Below are positions 17,462 to 25,458 of a stretch of 64,000 bases of DNA, in pieces. The first letter of the stretch is position 1. The number at the start of each line of letters is the position of its first letter. The notes beneath the pieces were generated by a model that was given only the letters and a program-made list of their open reading frames with translations, was not told where the DNA came from and did not search any database. The DNA comes from Sphingomonas sp. URHD0057 (GTDB lineage: Bacteria > Pseudomonadota > Alphaproteobacteria > Sphingomonadales > Sphingomonadaceae): NCBI RefSeq assembly GCF_000620665.1, contig NZ_KK211162.1, positions 951,764-1,015,763 of the forward strand, written 5' to 3'. The translations under genes and the position numbers were made by a program.

Positions 17462-17767
17462 ATGCACGCGCAGGACAATATGATCGAGCAGGGTTACACG
17501 CCGCTTCCGCTTCGCGCCCACACCATTTTGGGCATTTGCGAAGCGATCGGCGAGGATTTCGGGTTCAATCCCGCGTTCCTGCGCATCCCCCTCGCGGCGT
17601 CGGTGATCGTCAGCCCGCTGTGGGCGTTCGGGACCTATTTCGCGCTTGGCGCGATCGTGCTGCTGTCCCGCCTGCTATTCCCCCACGCGAAGGCAGCCGC
17701 TGCCGCGGCGGGCGATCGGCGCCCGCTCGTCGCGAACGAGCAGCGCGAGCTTGCGAAAGCGGCCTAG
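17462..17767 (+). CDS. PspC-domain membrane protein (phage-shock/envelope stress family)
   Basis: A 101-aa protein with the PspC pattern: a polar N-terminus, the signature ILGICEAIGEDFGFNPAFLR, then hydrophobic segments (PLAASVIVSPLWAFG and YFALGAIVLLSRLLF) and a short polar tail. PspC proteins sense or respond to inner-membrane stress. ATG 17462 follows GCCAGGAG. A consensus sigma-54 promoter lies directly upstream. No pspA or pspB is adjacent here. The stop overlaps that of the next, convergent gene. Confidence 0.85.
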   Translation: MHAQDNMIEQGYTPLPLRAHTILGICEAIGEDFGFNPAFLRIPLAASVIVSPLWAFGTYFALGAIVLLSRLLFPHAKAAAAAAGDRRPLVANEQRELAKAA

Positions 17768-18435
17768 TAGTCGCTGCGTGCTTCGGCGCGGGCCTCGAGC
17801 AAGTCGAACAAGGCGCGGTGCTGGAGCAGCAATTGCTCGCCACCAAACGCCAGCGCGCGTGCGGCCGGAGCAATGCCGGCCAGATCGTCGATCACCGCAA
17901 CCACCGACGCTTCATCGGGCAGCGACGGCGCCGGAGTGTCGATGCCGCCGCGCGCCGCCGCGCGGTCGAGCAAGCGGCGAATCGGCCACCAGTCGCCGAC
18001 CAGGGCCGTCGCGGCGCCAACCGCACAGCCATTGCGTTCGGACAGCGCCAGCGTCTCGAGCGCATGGCGCGCCGCAAGCAGGCTCGCCTCAGTCTCGGCC
18101 GCTCCGGGCGTGCTCGGCATCGGCCCCACTGCGGAGGTCAGCCGGACCAGGTACAAGCGCTCGCGCTCGAACGCTTCGCTGGCATGCGCGAGCCAATCCT
18201 TGGCGGCCCCTCGCGGACAACGCTGAAGGGCGATCTCGATCAGTCCGGGATAACGCCCGTGAAGTGCGCACAGGAGATGTACCGCGTCGGCTAGGTCGCG
18301 CCCGGCATGAACGCCGGTGGCTTCGAGGAGGGCATTCAAATGCGGGTGGCGCGCGCATCCTTCGCCCGCGACGCGAGCGAGCTGCACTTCGGCAACGCTG
18401 ACCGGTTTGCTTTGAACTGACCGGTTGATCGCCAT
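17764..18435 (-). CDS. conserved hypothetical protein (223 aa)
   Basis: A soluble, mostly helical 223-aa protein. It contains His-rich helices near the N-terminus (GCARHPHLNALLEATGVHAG, DAVHLLCALHGRYP) and a region LVGDWWPIRRLLDRAA; the C-terminus reads LLQHRALFDLLEARAEARSD. No signal peptide or nucleotide-binding motif. The His-containing helices could bind a metal, but this is only a pattern. It overlaps the PspC gene stop by four bases in convergent orientation and follows the chemoreceptor-side spacer. I do not recognise a named family. Confidence 0.7.
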   Translation of the reverse strand: MAINRSVQSKPVSVAEVQLARVAGEGCARHPHLNALLEATGVHAGRDLADAVHLLCALHGRYPGLIEIALQRCPRGAAKDWLAHASEAFERERLYLVRLTSAVGPMPSTPGAAETEASLLAARHALETLALSERNGCAVGAATALVGDWWPIRRLLDRAAARGGIDTPAPSLPDEASVVAVIDDLAGIAPAARALAFGGEQLLLQHRALFDLLEARAEARSDY

Positions 18436-18559
18436 TCCCTTCCCCTCGTTCGCGAGCTTGAGGCGGAGCCTATTCCGGCTGGTCCTAAACCAAGGGCGTA
18501 AAGAGGAGGTTTATGCCGGCGTAAGTTTTCGGAAGTTAGCTCAGCGACAAAGCTGTGGA

Positions 18560-19957
18560 TCAATCGTCGCGGTACGCGAGCTCGAAATTGCCCCACCGGC
18601 GACCCTTGACCCACAGCGGGATGAAGATGTTCTTCACCGCGATGAACTTGTCCCCGAGCTCCATGCGGTAGGTCGCGAGCGTTGCCGGCCGGTCGCTGGC
18701 GAGTGCGTTGCGAGTGACGTCGTCGATCATGATCCGCCGATTGCGGCAATGTTCGTCGTTCCACACCGGATCCGGGCCTTGCGGATGGCAGCGCTCCGAC
18801 AAATGGGTCGGCAGATAGCCATTCATGTCGCCAATCGCCGAGCCGATGATGCGATTGTCGGTCGCCTTGTTGCGGTCGAGGATCGGACGAACGTGGCGGT
18901 CGGCGGCGTCGTTGAAGCGGACCATATATTGGACCGGGTTCGAGCCTTCGATCACCTGATAGTCGCGATCGAACACGTCCTCGAAGGTGACTTCGCCCTC
19001 ATCGATCGCGCGCTCGATGGCGACGACGATCTGGCGGCTGGTTTCCTGGGCCTTGAGGATGAACGGCGTGTCGTCGATCTCGGCGCCGGAATTGGCGAGC
19101 GTGTCCAGCATCGTGTTCGATAGCATTTCGAGATGCGCGAGCCGCTTCTGGGCGGTCTGCAGCTCGCTACCATTAGCGCGGGCGTCACCGGCAAACTCGG
19201 TGAGTCCCGCCTTCACGCGATCGACGCTGGTCTGAATCATGCTGGTCGAATGGGCGATGCCCTCGGTCTGGCGATCCACCATGCCGACGATCTCGCTGAC
19301 TTCGCGAACTGTCTCGCTGATGGTGCCGAAGCCCGACTGTGCCGCGCGGCTGCGCTCGACGCCGGTCTTGATCTCGGTCGTGACGGCGCTGGCCTCGCGG
19401 GTCAGCTCGCCGATGGTCGAGCCGATCTTGCTGGTCGCGGCGCGGGTGTCGTGGGCGAGCTTCTTCACTTCGGCGGCGACGACCGCGAAGCTGCGCCCGG
19501 CATCGCCGGCGCGAGCGGCCTCGATGGTCGCGTTGAGCGCGAGCATATTGGTCTTGCGGGCAATCGTTTCGATGGTCGAGGAGACGGTCTGGACCTGATT
19601 CATCGCCGAGGCGAAGCCGGCCATGCGCTCACCGAGCTGCACAATGAGGTCGGTCAGGCCCTTGAAGCCCTCGATCGTCCCTTCGATCGCCTCGCGTCCG
19701 GCGTCGAGCTTCGCCTTGGCCTGTTCGGAGAGCAGCCGCGCTTCATCAGTTGAATCGCTGACGCGCCCCTGGTCGCTGAGCAGCCGCGTCGTCACTTCCT
19801 CGAGCTGGTCGAGCATGCGCAGATGCTCACCGATGCGCTCGGAAACCCCCTTTACGTAACCGGAAACGTCGCTGCACTCCATCGACAGCGAGCCGCAATC
19901 GCGCGCGACCGCGCGGATCGCGTTTTCCGTGACTTCCTCAATCCCATGAGTGGCCAT
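18560..19957 (-). CDS. soluble methyl-accepting chemotaxis protein with C-terminal sensor domain
   Basis: A 465-aa chemoreceptor without any membrane segment. The MCP signalling helices occupy about residues 60-300; the conserved hairpin tip [19 protein letters not shown] is at 133-151 and should contact CheA/CheW. The C-terminal 140 residues form a separate sensor-like domain with [43 protein letters not shown] and [13 protein letters not shown] recall this domain at the end of alphaproteobacterial MCPs; its ligand is unknown. Sensing would be cytoplasmic. A TTAACCAC motif lies at 20019, upstream of the start. Confidence 0.9.
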   Translation of the reverse strand: MATHGIEEVTENAIRAVARDCGSLSMECSDVSGYVKGVSERIGEHLRMLDQLEEVTTRLLSDQGRVSDSTDEARLLSEQAKAKLDAGREAIEGTIEGFKGLTDLIVQLGERMAGFASAMNQVQTVSSTIETIARKTNMLALNATIEAARAGDAGRSFAVVAAEVKKLAHDTRAATSKIGSTIGELTREASAVTTEIKTGVERSRAAQSGFGTISETVREVSEIVGMVDRQTEGIAHSTSMIQTSVDRVKAGLTEFAGDARANGSELQTAQKRLAHLEMLSNTMLDTLANSGAEIDDTPFILKAQETSRQIVVAIERAIDEGEVTFEDVFDRDYQVIEGSNPVQYMVRFNDAADRHVRPILDRNKATDNRIIGSAIGDMNGYLPTHLSERCHPQGPDPVWNDEHCRNRRIMIDDVTRNALASDRPATLATYRMELGDKFIAVKNIFIPLWVKGRRWGNFELAYRDD

Positions 19958-20044
19958 TGAAGCCGCACTCCCACCAACACCGTGGGAGCGGGATTACGGA
20001 TAACCTCCTACTTCTTCGTTAACCACATCGCTCAGAGGCGGCCG

Positions 20045-20638
20045 TTAGTTGCCGGCACCGCACATTCCGTCACCTTTGCAACTATAGCCCTTGCCCTGCA
20101 TGTCCTCCCAGTGCTGCTTTTGGTTTGCAGTTTCCCGCGTCCATTCGGAACGGGTCATGCACATCTTGGTCGTTGCGATAAGCGAACCCGTCGTGATGTC
20201 TTTTCTGCAAATGATCTGATCGGGCTTCGGCATGGTTCTGCCGCTCGGCGCATCCGCCACCCTGGTCGCCCCCGGCGGAAGCTTCCACACGATGAAGCCC
20301 TGCTGCGCGGCGCGGATCGCGCGACCATCCTGGTTTCGAACGGGTTGAACCTGCGCGTACAGGCTCATGACCTCACAGGTTTCCTTGTCGAGCGCGGGAA
20401 AGCCGCTGCTTTCGGTGACGTCGCAGGATGAAATCGTCCCCACGGGATCGATCGTCAGACGAAAGGCGACGCGACCTTGTTCGCCGCGTTTCAAAGCTCC
20501 GGGGGGATAGTATTTCCACAGGAACTCGCCGTTCTTCTCGTTCCGGACGATCTGATCGGCGGCGTTGGTTGCTCCACCCGGTGCAGTCCACAGCATCGCC
20601 GGAAGCGAGATCAGCATCAACAAAGGCGGCATCCGCAT
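20045..20638 (-). CDS. exported TonB C-terminal-domain protein, paralogue 1 of 3
   Basis: A 197-aa protein with an N-terminal signal (MRMPPLLMLISLPAMLWTAP) instead of the membrane anchor of true TonB. The TonB_C-type core reads GEQGRVAFRLTIDPVGTISS, CDVTESSGFPALDKETCEVM and PVRNQDGRAIRA, with a cysteine pair that probably forms a disulfide. The C-terminus has PDQIICRKDITTGSLIATTK and WEDMQGKGYSC, a tail shared with both neighbours. The start was set at 20638 behind GGGAGGAG. The last ten residues add a CKGDGMC cysteine pair not present in the other two copies. Confidence 0.8.
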   Translation of the reverse strand: MRMPPLLMLISLPAMLWTAPGGATNAADQIVRNEKNGEFLWKYYPPGALKRGEQGRVAFRLTIDPVGTISSCDVTESSGFPALDKETCEVMSLYAQVQPVRNQDGRAIRAAQQGFIVWKLPPGATRVADAPSGRTMPKPDQIICRKDITTGSLIATTKMCMTRSEWTRETANQKQHWEDMQGKGYSCKGDGMCGAGN

Positions 20639-20693
20639 TCTCCTCCCTGAATTCAGCAATCCGGCCTAACTTCGTCGGCGAAGCGCTCCAGTC

Positions 20694-21275
20694 TCACTGT
20701 CCTGGGACGAGCCCGTCGCCGTTGGTGTAGCCCTTGCCCTGCATCTCGCCCCAGTGCGCCTTCTGGTCTTCGCTGTTGCGGTTCCATTCGGAGCGTCTCA
20801 TGCACACTTTGGTGCTCGCGATCAGCGAGCCGGTGGTGACGTCCTTACGGCAGATCACGTCGTCCGGCTTGGGCAAGACCTTGCTCGGCGACGCGCTGGC
20901 GACCCTCACCGACCCAGGCGGAAGCTTCCAAACGATGAAGCCGCCCTGCTCGGCACGGATGGCCCGGCCGTCTGAATTGCGGACCGGCTTTACCTGCGCA
21001 TACATGCCCATGATTTCGCACGTTTCGGCATCGAGGGTCTTGAAGCCACTGCTCTCGGTCACGGCACAGCTCGAAACCGTTCCCGTCGGTTCAATCGTGA
21101 GCTTGAACCCGACTCGCCCCTGCTCGCCGCGCTTGAGCGCGCCCGGGGGATAGTATTTCCAGATGAACTGGCCGTTCTTCTCGTCCCGAACCATCTGCTC
21201 GGCGGCGTTATTTGCACTACCTTCGGCAGTCCACAGCATCGAGGGCACCGAAGCCAACAACAGGAACGGTATCAT
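20694..21275 (-). CDS. exported TonB C-terminal-domain protein, paralogue 2 of 3
   Basis: A 193-aa tandem paralogue of its neighbours. Signal peptide MIPFLLLASVPSMLWTAEGS, then FIWKYYPPGALKRGEQGRVG, the cysteine pair in SSCAVTESSGFKTLDAETCE, and the tail ICRKDVTTGSLIASTKVCMR followed by WGEMQGKGYTNGDGL. The middle is nearly the same as paralogue 1, the signal peptide and the last residues differ. It lacks a transmembrane anchor, so energy transduction is unlikely; the domain may bind a receptor or another periplasmic partner. Confidence 0.8.
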   Translation of the reverse strand: MIPFLLLASVPSMLWTAEGSANNAAEQMVRDEKNGQFIWKYYPPGALKRGEQGRVGFKLTIEPTGTVSSCAVTESSGFKTLDAETCEIMGMYAQVKPVRNSDGRAIRAEQGGFIVWKLPPGSVRVASASPSKVLPKPDDVICRKDVTTGSLIASTKVCMRRSEWNRNSEDQKAHWGEMQGKGYTNGDGLVPGQ

Positions 21276-21372
21276 CCATCCTCTCCATCAAAAAGAGCTG
21301 CTCAATGATACGGACAATAAAGGCCCAGTCAAACCCGCAAACTGCCGCAAAGTCGGGCGATCGGTCACAGAT

Positions 21373-21930
21373 TCAATGGGAATAACCCTTGCCTTGCATC
21401 TCTTGCCAATGCTCTTTCTCTTGTTCGGAGGTCAGTTGCCATTCCGACCGCGGCAAGCACATCCGCGTCGTCGCGACGAGGGAACCGGTGCGGGTATCCT
21501 GCCGGCAGATGACCGGATCCGGCTTCCTCATCACGCTTTTTGACGGTTCGCTCGCAGCTACCGCGACGGCGGGTGGAAGCTTCCAGGTGATAAAGCCGTC
21601 CCGATTGCCCCGGGTGGCCCGTCCCGCCGAGTCTCGGATGGGCGTCAGGTGCGCGTACAAGCCCATGATCTCGCAAGTCTCCTTGTCCAGCGTCGCGAAG
21701 CCGCTGCTCCCGATCACTTCACAGGTTGAAATCAGGCCATCTGGTTCGATGGTAAGGCGGAACGCGACTCTGCCCTGCTCACCGCGCTTGGCCGCCCCCT
21801 CGGGATAGAATTTCCATAGGAACTCGCCGTTCTTTTCGGCGCGAACACTCTCTTCGCTCGCGTCGATAGCGCCAGCCGGCCCGACAAGCATCGTCGGCAA
21901 CGCGGCGAGCAGGACGAAGGGGATCATCAT
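21373..21930 (-). CDS. exported TonB C-terminal-domain protein, paralogue 3 of 3
   Basis: A 185-aa protein with signal peptide MMIPFVLLAALPTMLVGPAG. The core GEQGRVAFRLTIEPDGLIST, CEVIGSSGFATLDKETCEIM and the tail PDPVICRQDTRTGSLVATTR followed by WQEMQGKGYSH match the two downstream paralogues. It is the most diverged (for example PEGAAKRGEQ in place of PPGALKRGEQ). The three genes are in the same direction with gaps of about 55 and 97 bp, so they may form one unit arising from local duplication. Confidence 0.8.
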   Translation of the reverse strand: MMIPFVLLAALPTMLVGPAGAIDASEESVRAEKNGEFLWKFYPEGAAKRGEQGRVAFRLTIEPDGLISTCEVIGSSGFATLDKETCEIMGLYAHLTPIRDSAGRATRGNRDGFITWKLPPAVAVAASEPSKSVMRKPDPVICRQDTRTGSLVATTRMCLPRSEWQLTSEQEKEHWQEMQGKGYSH

Positions 21931-22024
21931 CTCTCTCCGTAGTACTGCGAGAATCGATGACTATGGGGCAGCAAATATCCAGAGAATGACGAATCTACAG
22001 GGCGCCGATGAAATTTCGACGAAG

Positions 22025-23215
22025 TTAGAGCTTTGACGAATTTTCCAGCCACTGACGCTCATCGGGGACCGCAAGCGCGTCGAGGTCGCCCGGCTCTGCT
22101 TCGCTGTCATCGGCCCATTCGCGCAAAAGCGGCGAGCCGTTGATCACGTCGATCGCCAGCTTTCCAAGCTCATATTCATAAGGAAAGTCTCGCCACAGGT
22201 CATAATCCGGATAGAGCCGCCGGATTGCCTTGAAAGCGAGCGCCTGCAACCGCCACGGCTTGAACGCCTGGTGATCGTACCACGGTCCTTCAGCATGGAT
22301 GTGAACTCCGCGGCACATCTCACCAACATGTTTGTGGAAAGTGGGCTGGAAGGTGATGTCGCGGAGCTTGCAGCCGGCGAGCCAATCGGGCGCCAGCCTG
22401 CGCATCTCCGCCATCACCGCAAGCGGCTCGATGTCCGGCGCCCCGAACAGCTCGAGCGGACGGGTCGTGCCCCGGCCCTCGCTCAAGGTCGTGCCCTCGA
22501 GCATGACCGTGCCGGCGTAGCAGCGCGCCATGTTGAGGTTCGCCGCATTGGGCGAGGGATTGATCCAGACACGCTCCGCCGGCCACCCGAACCCCGGCGG
22601 CGCTTCGGGCTGCCAACCGTCCATGGCGATCACGCGATAGTCGACGTCGAGCTTGAAATGGTCGACGAACCATTGCCCCATCTCGCCGAGCGTCAGCCCG
22701 TGCCGCATCGGCATCGGCCCGGCGCCGACAAAACTTTCCCAGCCCTCGCGCAGCGTCAGTCCCTCGACCGGGCGGCCGGCGGGGTTGGGGCGATCGAGCA
22801 CCCACACGCTTTTGCCCTGCTCGGCGGCGGCTTCGAGCACGTACAACAGCGTGGTGATGAAGGTGTAGATCCGGCAGCCGAGATCCTGGAGGTCGATGAG
22901 GATGGTGTCGAACGTGTCCATCGACTGGCCGGTCGGGCGCCGCACCTCGCCGTACAGGCTGAACACCGGGATGCCGTGGACCGGATCGGTATAGTCGTCC
23001 GACTCGACCATATTGTCCTGCTTGTCGCCGCGCAGGCCGTGCTGCGGACCGAACGCCGCCGTCACCTTGAGCCCGGCCGCCATCAGAGCATCGAGGCTAT
23101 GCGTGAGGTCCCGAGTGACTGAAGCAGGATGAGCGAGCAGTGCGACGCGCTTGCCTTCCAGAGGCTCGCACAACTCAGGCTCAATCAGCAGGCGGTCGAT
23201 TCCGAACAGGGTCAT
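22025..23215 (-). CDS. DUF1343 / NamZ-family exo-beta-N-acetylmuramidase
   Basis: A 396-aa member of the DUF1343 family, whose characterised Bacillus member NamZ releases MurNAc from non-reducing ends of peptidoglycan fragments. Signatures are VALLAHPASVTRDLTHSLDA, FGPQHGLRGDKQDNM, TILIDLQDLGCRIYTFITTL, WVLDRPNPAGR, WINPSPNAANL and LEGTTLSEGRGTTRP. No signal peptide is evident at MTLFGIDRLLIEPE, unlike secreted NamZ, so a cytoplasmic recycling role is possible. It ends 10 bp from the DOMON-like gene upstream on the same strand. The AmgK/MurU pair lies 26 kb away. Confidence 0.87.
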   Translation of the reverse strand: MTLFGIDRLLIEPELCEPLEGKRVALLAHPASVTRDLTHSLDALMAAGLKVTAAFGPQHGLRGDKQDNMVESDDYTDPVHGIPVFSLYGEVRRPTGQSMDTFDTILIDLQDLGCRIYTFITTLLYVLEAAAEQGKSVWVLDRPNPAGRPVEGLTLREGWESFVGAGPMPMRHGLTLGEMGQWFVDHFKLDVDYRVIAMDGWQPEAPPGFGWPAERVWINPSPNAANLNMARCYAGTVMLEGTTLSEGRGTTRPLELFGAPDIEPLAVMAEMRRLAPDWLAGCKLRDITFQPTFHKHVGEMCRGVHIHAEGPWYDHQAFKPWRLQALAFKAIRRLYPDYDLWRDFPYEYELGKLAIDVINGSPLLREWADDSEAEPGDLDALAVPDERQWLENSSKL

Positions 23216-23224
23216 GGCGCTTGT

Positions 23225-23758
23225 CTAGGGCAGGCTCGCCGCGAAGCAATCGGGGGCATGGAAATCGGGCTTGTCGCCCGGCGGATGCGCCAGTGCCCAG
23301 TAAGATTTCGTGCCGTCCGCTTCCTCGAGGATCGCGGACAGCCCGAGCGTCCAAACGGCGTCGGCATCGACGGCAATGGTGGCCCCCAGGCCCCACCATG
23401 TGAGATTGTCCTCGATCCGGATGTAGGGCGGCGCGACGTCGGCATCGGAGCGGCCGTCGCGGTGACCGGTGAAATCGTACGCGGCCCATTCGCCCGACGG
23501 CGCGAAATTCCACTCGCGGTAGGCGCTTGCGCCCGGAATCCGCAAAAAAGCCTCGAAGCAGGTCGTCTGCCACAGATCCTCGGCTCTTGCCGGTTCTTGC
23601 ACCTCCGGAATTACGAAGCGCTCCGCGGGCGCGCCGACCCCGTACCAGATGTTCGTCGATGCGGTGGCGCCGAGCGAGTTGGCGTGATCGATGCTGACCC
23701 AGACCTTCAGCGGCCCAGACGGCGGCGTGGCGGGATGCGGCACGAGGTTGAACTGCAT
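23225..23758 (-). CDS. DOMON-like domain-containing protein
   Basis: A 177-aa protein with a predicted beta-sandwich. The stretches [40 protein letters not shown] and [20 protein letters not shown] match proteins annotated as DOMON-like (carbohydrate- or haem-binding fold). There is no signal peptide. It lies directly upstream of the NamZ-family gene on the same strand, with only 9 bp between them, so they are probably cotranscribed. A sugar-binding role in cell-wall recycling would fit but is inference. Confidence 0.8.
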   Translation of the reverse strand: MQFNLVPHPATPPSGPLKVWVSIDHANSLGATASTNIWYGVGAPAERFVIPEVQEPARAEDLWQTTCFEAFLRIPGASAYREWNFAPSGEWAAYDFTGHRDGRSDADVAPPYIRIEDNLTWWGLGATIAVDADAVWTLGLSAILEEADGTKSYWALAHPPGDKPDFHAPDCFAASLP

Positions 23759-23805
23759 GGCCGCACAGTAGCAGCGAGCGAAGTGAGACGCTAAGCGCTG
23801 GGTCG

Positions 23806-25029
23806 ATGACAGCCTACAATTCCTCTTTGCTCAAGTTGCTCGACGAGCGCGGATATATCCACCAGCTGACCGACGCCGCGGCGCTCGATGCGCTAGCGGC
23901 GAAGGAAGTCGTGCCCGGCTACGTCGGCTTCGATGCGACAGCGCCGAGCCTTCACGTCGGCAATCTCGTTCAGATCATGCAGCTTCGTCGGCTCCAGCAG
24001 GCGGGGCACAAGCCCATCGTCCTGATGGGCGGCGGGACCACCAAGGTTGGCGATCCTTCGGGCAAGGACGAGAGCCGCAAGCTGCTCACCAGCGAAGAGA
24101 TCGACGCCAACATTGCCAGCATCCGCCGGGTCTTCGAGCGCTTCCTCACGTTCGGCGACGGTCCGAGCGACGCCATCCTGCTCAACAATGACGAATGGCT
24201 AGGCGGTCTCGAATATATCCCCTTCCTGCGCGAGGTCGGGCGGCACTTCACCGTCAACCGGATGCTGACCTTCGACAGCGTCAAGCTGCGCCTCGACCGC
24301 GAGCAGCCGATGACCTTCCTCGAGTTCAATTACATGATCCTCCAGGGCTATGATTTCCTGGAGCTGTCGCGCCGCGCCGGCTGCCGCCTCCAGATGGGTG
24401 GCTCCGATCAATGGGGGAACATCGTCAACGGGATCGAGCTCGGACGGCGGATCGACGGCGCCGAGCTTTACGGCGTCACCACGCCGCTGATCACCACCTC
24501 CGACGGCGCCAAGATGGGCAAGACCGCGCAGGGCGCCGTATGGCTCGATGCCGACTTCTTGAGCCCGTACGATTATTGGCAGTTCTGGCGGAACACCGAC
24601 GACGCGGACGTCGGACGGTTCCTGCGCTTGTTCAGCGACCTTCCGCTCGGTGAAATTGCGCGGCTCGAAACGCTCCCCGGCGCCGAGATCAATCAGGCCA
24701 AAATCGCACTCGCCACCGAGGCGACTGCGATGCTCCACGGGCGCGAAGCGGCCGACGCCGCAGCGGCAACTGCGCAAGCAACCTTCGCCGAAGGCGGCGT
24801 CGGCGCCGATCTGCCGACCCTCAACACTGGTGATGCCATCTCCATCCTGGCGGCGCTGACCGGCCTCGGCTTTTGCGCCTCCAACGGTGAGGCCAAGCGC
24901 AAGATCGCCGAAGGCGCGGTGCGTCTCGACGATGTCACCGTCAACGATCCGGGACTGATGCTGACGGCGAGGGATGAGCCGCTAAAGCTCAGCCTTGGCA
25001 AGAAACGCCACGGCTTGCTGGTCCGTTAG
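23806..25029 (+). CDS. tyrS: tyrosyl-tRNA synthetase
   Basis: A 407-aa class I aminoacyl-tRNA synthetase that charges tRNA-Tyr. The HIGH-type motif is His50-Val-Gly-Asn in [10 protein letters not shown], and the KMSKS-type loop is KMGKT starting at Lys236 ([11 protein letters not shown]). The tyrosine pocket region shows [20 protein letters not shown] followed by [11 protein letters not shown]. The C-terminal S4 RNA-binding domain follows [20 protein letters not shown]. The start codon is ATG 23806, divergent from the DOMON-like gene. Its stop overlaps that of the SRPBCC gene. Confidence 0.97.
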   Translation: MTAYNSSLLKLLDERGYIHQLTDAAALDALAAKEVVPGYVGFDATAPSLHVGNLVQIMQLRRLQQAGHKPIVLMGGGTTKVGDPSGKDESRKLLTSEEIDANIASIRRVFERFLTFGDGPSDAILLNNDEWLGGLEYIPFLREVGRHFTVNRMLTFDSVKLRLDREQPMTFLEFNYMILQGYDFLELSRRAGCRLQMGGSDQWGNIVNGIELGRRIDGAELYGVTTPLITTSDGAKMGKTAQGAVWLDADFLSPYDYWQFWRNTDDADVGRFLRLFSDLPLGEIARLETLPGAEINQAKIALATEATAMLHGREAADAAAATAQATFAEGGVGADLPTLNTGDAISILAALTGLGFCASNGEAKRKIAEGAVRLDDVTVNDPGLMLTARDEPLKLSLGKKRHGLLVR

Positions 25030-25445
25030 CCGGTCACCAGCTTCGCCAGTCGGCCGAGGTCCTTGCCAACCGAGCGCTTGACGAACCAGCCCATAAGCTG
25101 AGGCCCCGGCCCGGTGTTGCGGATCGATACCTGCGAGGCATTGCCGACGGGCTCGATGCGATACGTGACGGTCCCGCCCTTCATCGGCCCACTGACGAAG
25201 TTCATGTGCAGCAGGTGGTCCCGATCATGGCCGGCGACCTCGGTGGTCCATGAGAACTTCTTCCCCATGAATCCGCCGTGGCGCGTGGTTCGAGCACCCA
25301 GCGCCAAGGGATTGCTGGTCGCCTGCTCGACCGACTTTGCGCCGCCGATCCATTCGGGGTCGCGGGCGGGATCGAACATCACGGCAGCGACCCTATCGGG
25401 CGGGGCCGCCATGGTGCGGGTCGCGGTGACGTTCATGCGATGCAA
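25026..25445 (-). CDS. SRPBCC-family (polyketide cyclase/START-like) protein
   Basis: A 139-aa protein with the SRPBCC beginning ([20 protein letters not shown], then [20 protein letters not shown]) and strands such as [20 protein letters not shown]. The fold makes a hydrophobic ligand pocket; the ligand cannot be told from sequence. It ends in a short helix ([19 protein letters not shown]). It is convergent with tyrS (4-base overlap of stops) and lies 13 bp downstream of recG on the same strand, so it may be cotranscribed with recG. Confidence 0.85.
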   Translation of the reverse strand: MHRMNVTATRTMAAPPDRVAAVMFDPARDPEWIGGAKSVEQATSNPLALGARTTRHGGFMGKKFSWTTEVAGHDRDHLLHMNFVSGPMKGGTVTYRIEPVGNASQVSIRNTGPGPQLMGWFVKRSVGKDLGRLAKLVTG

Positions 25446-25458
25446 ACGAACGTGCGGG

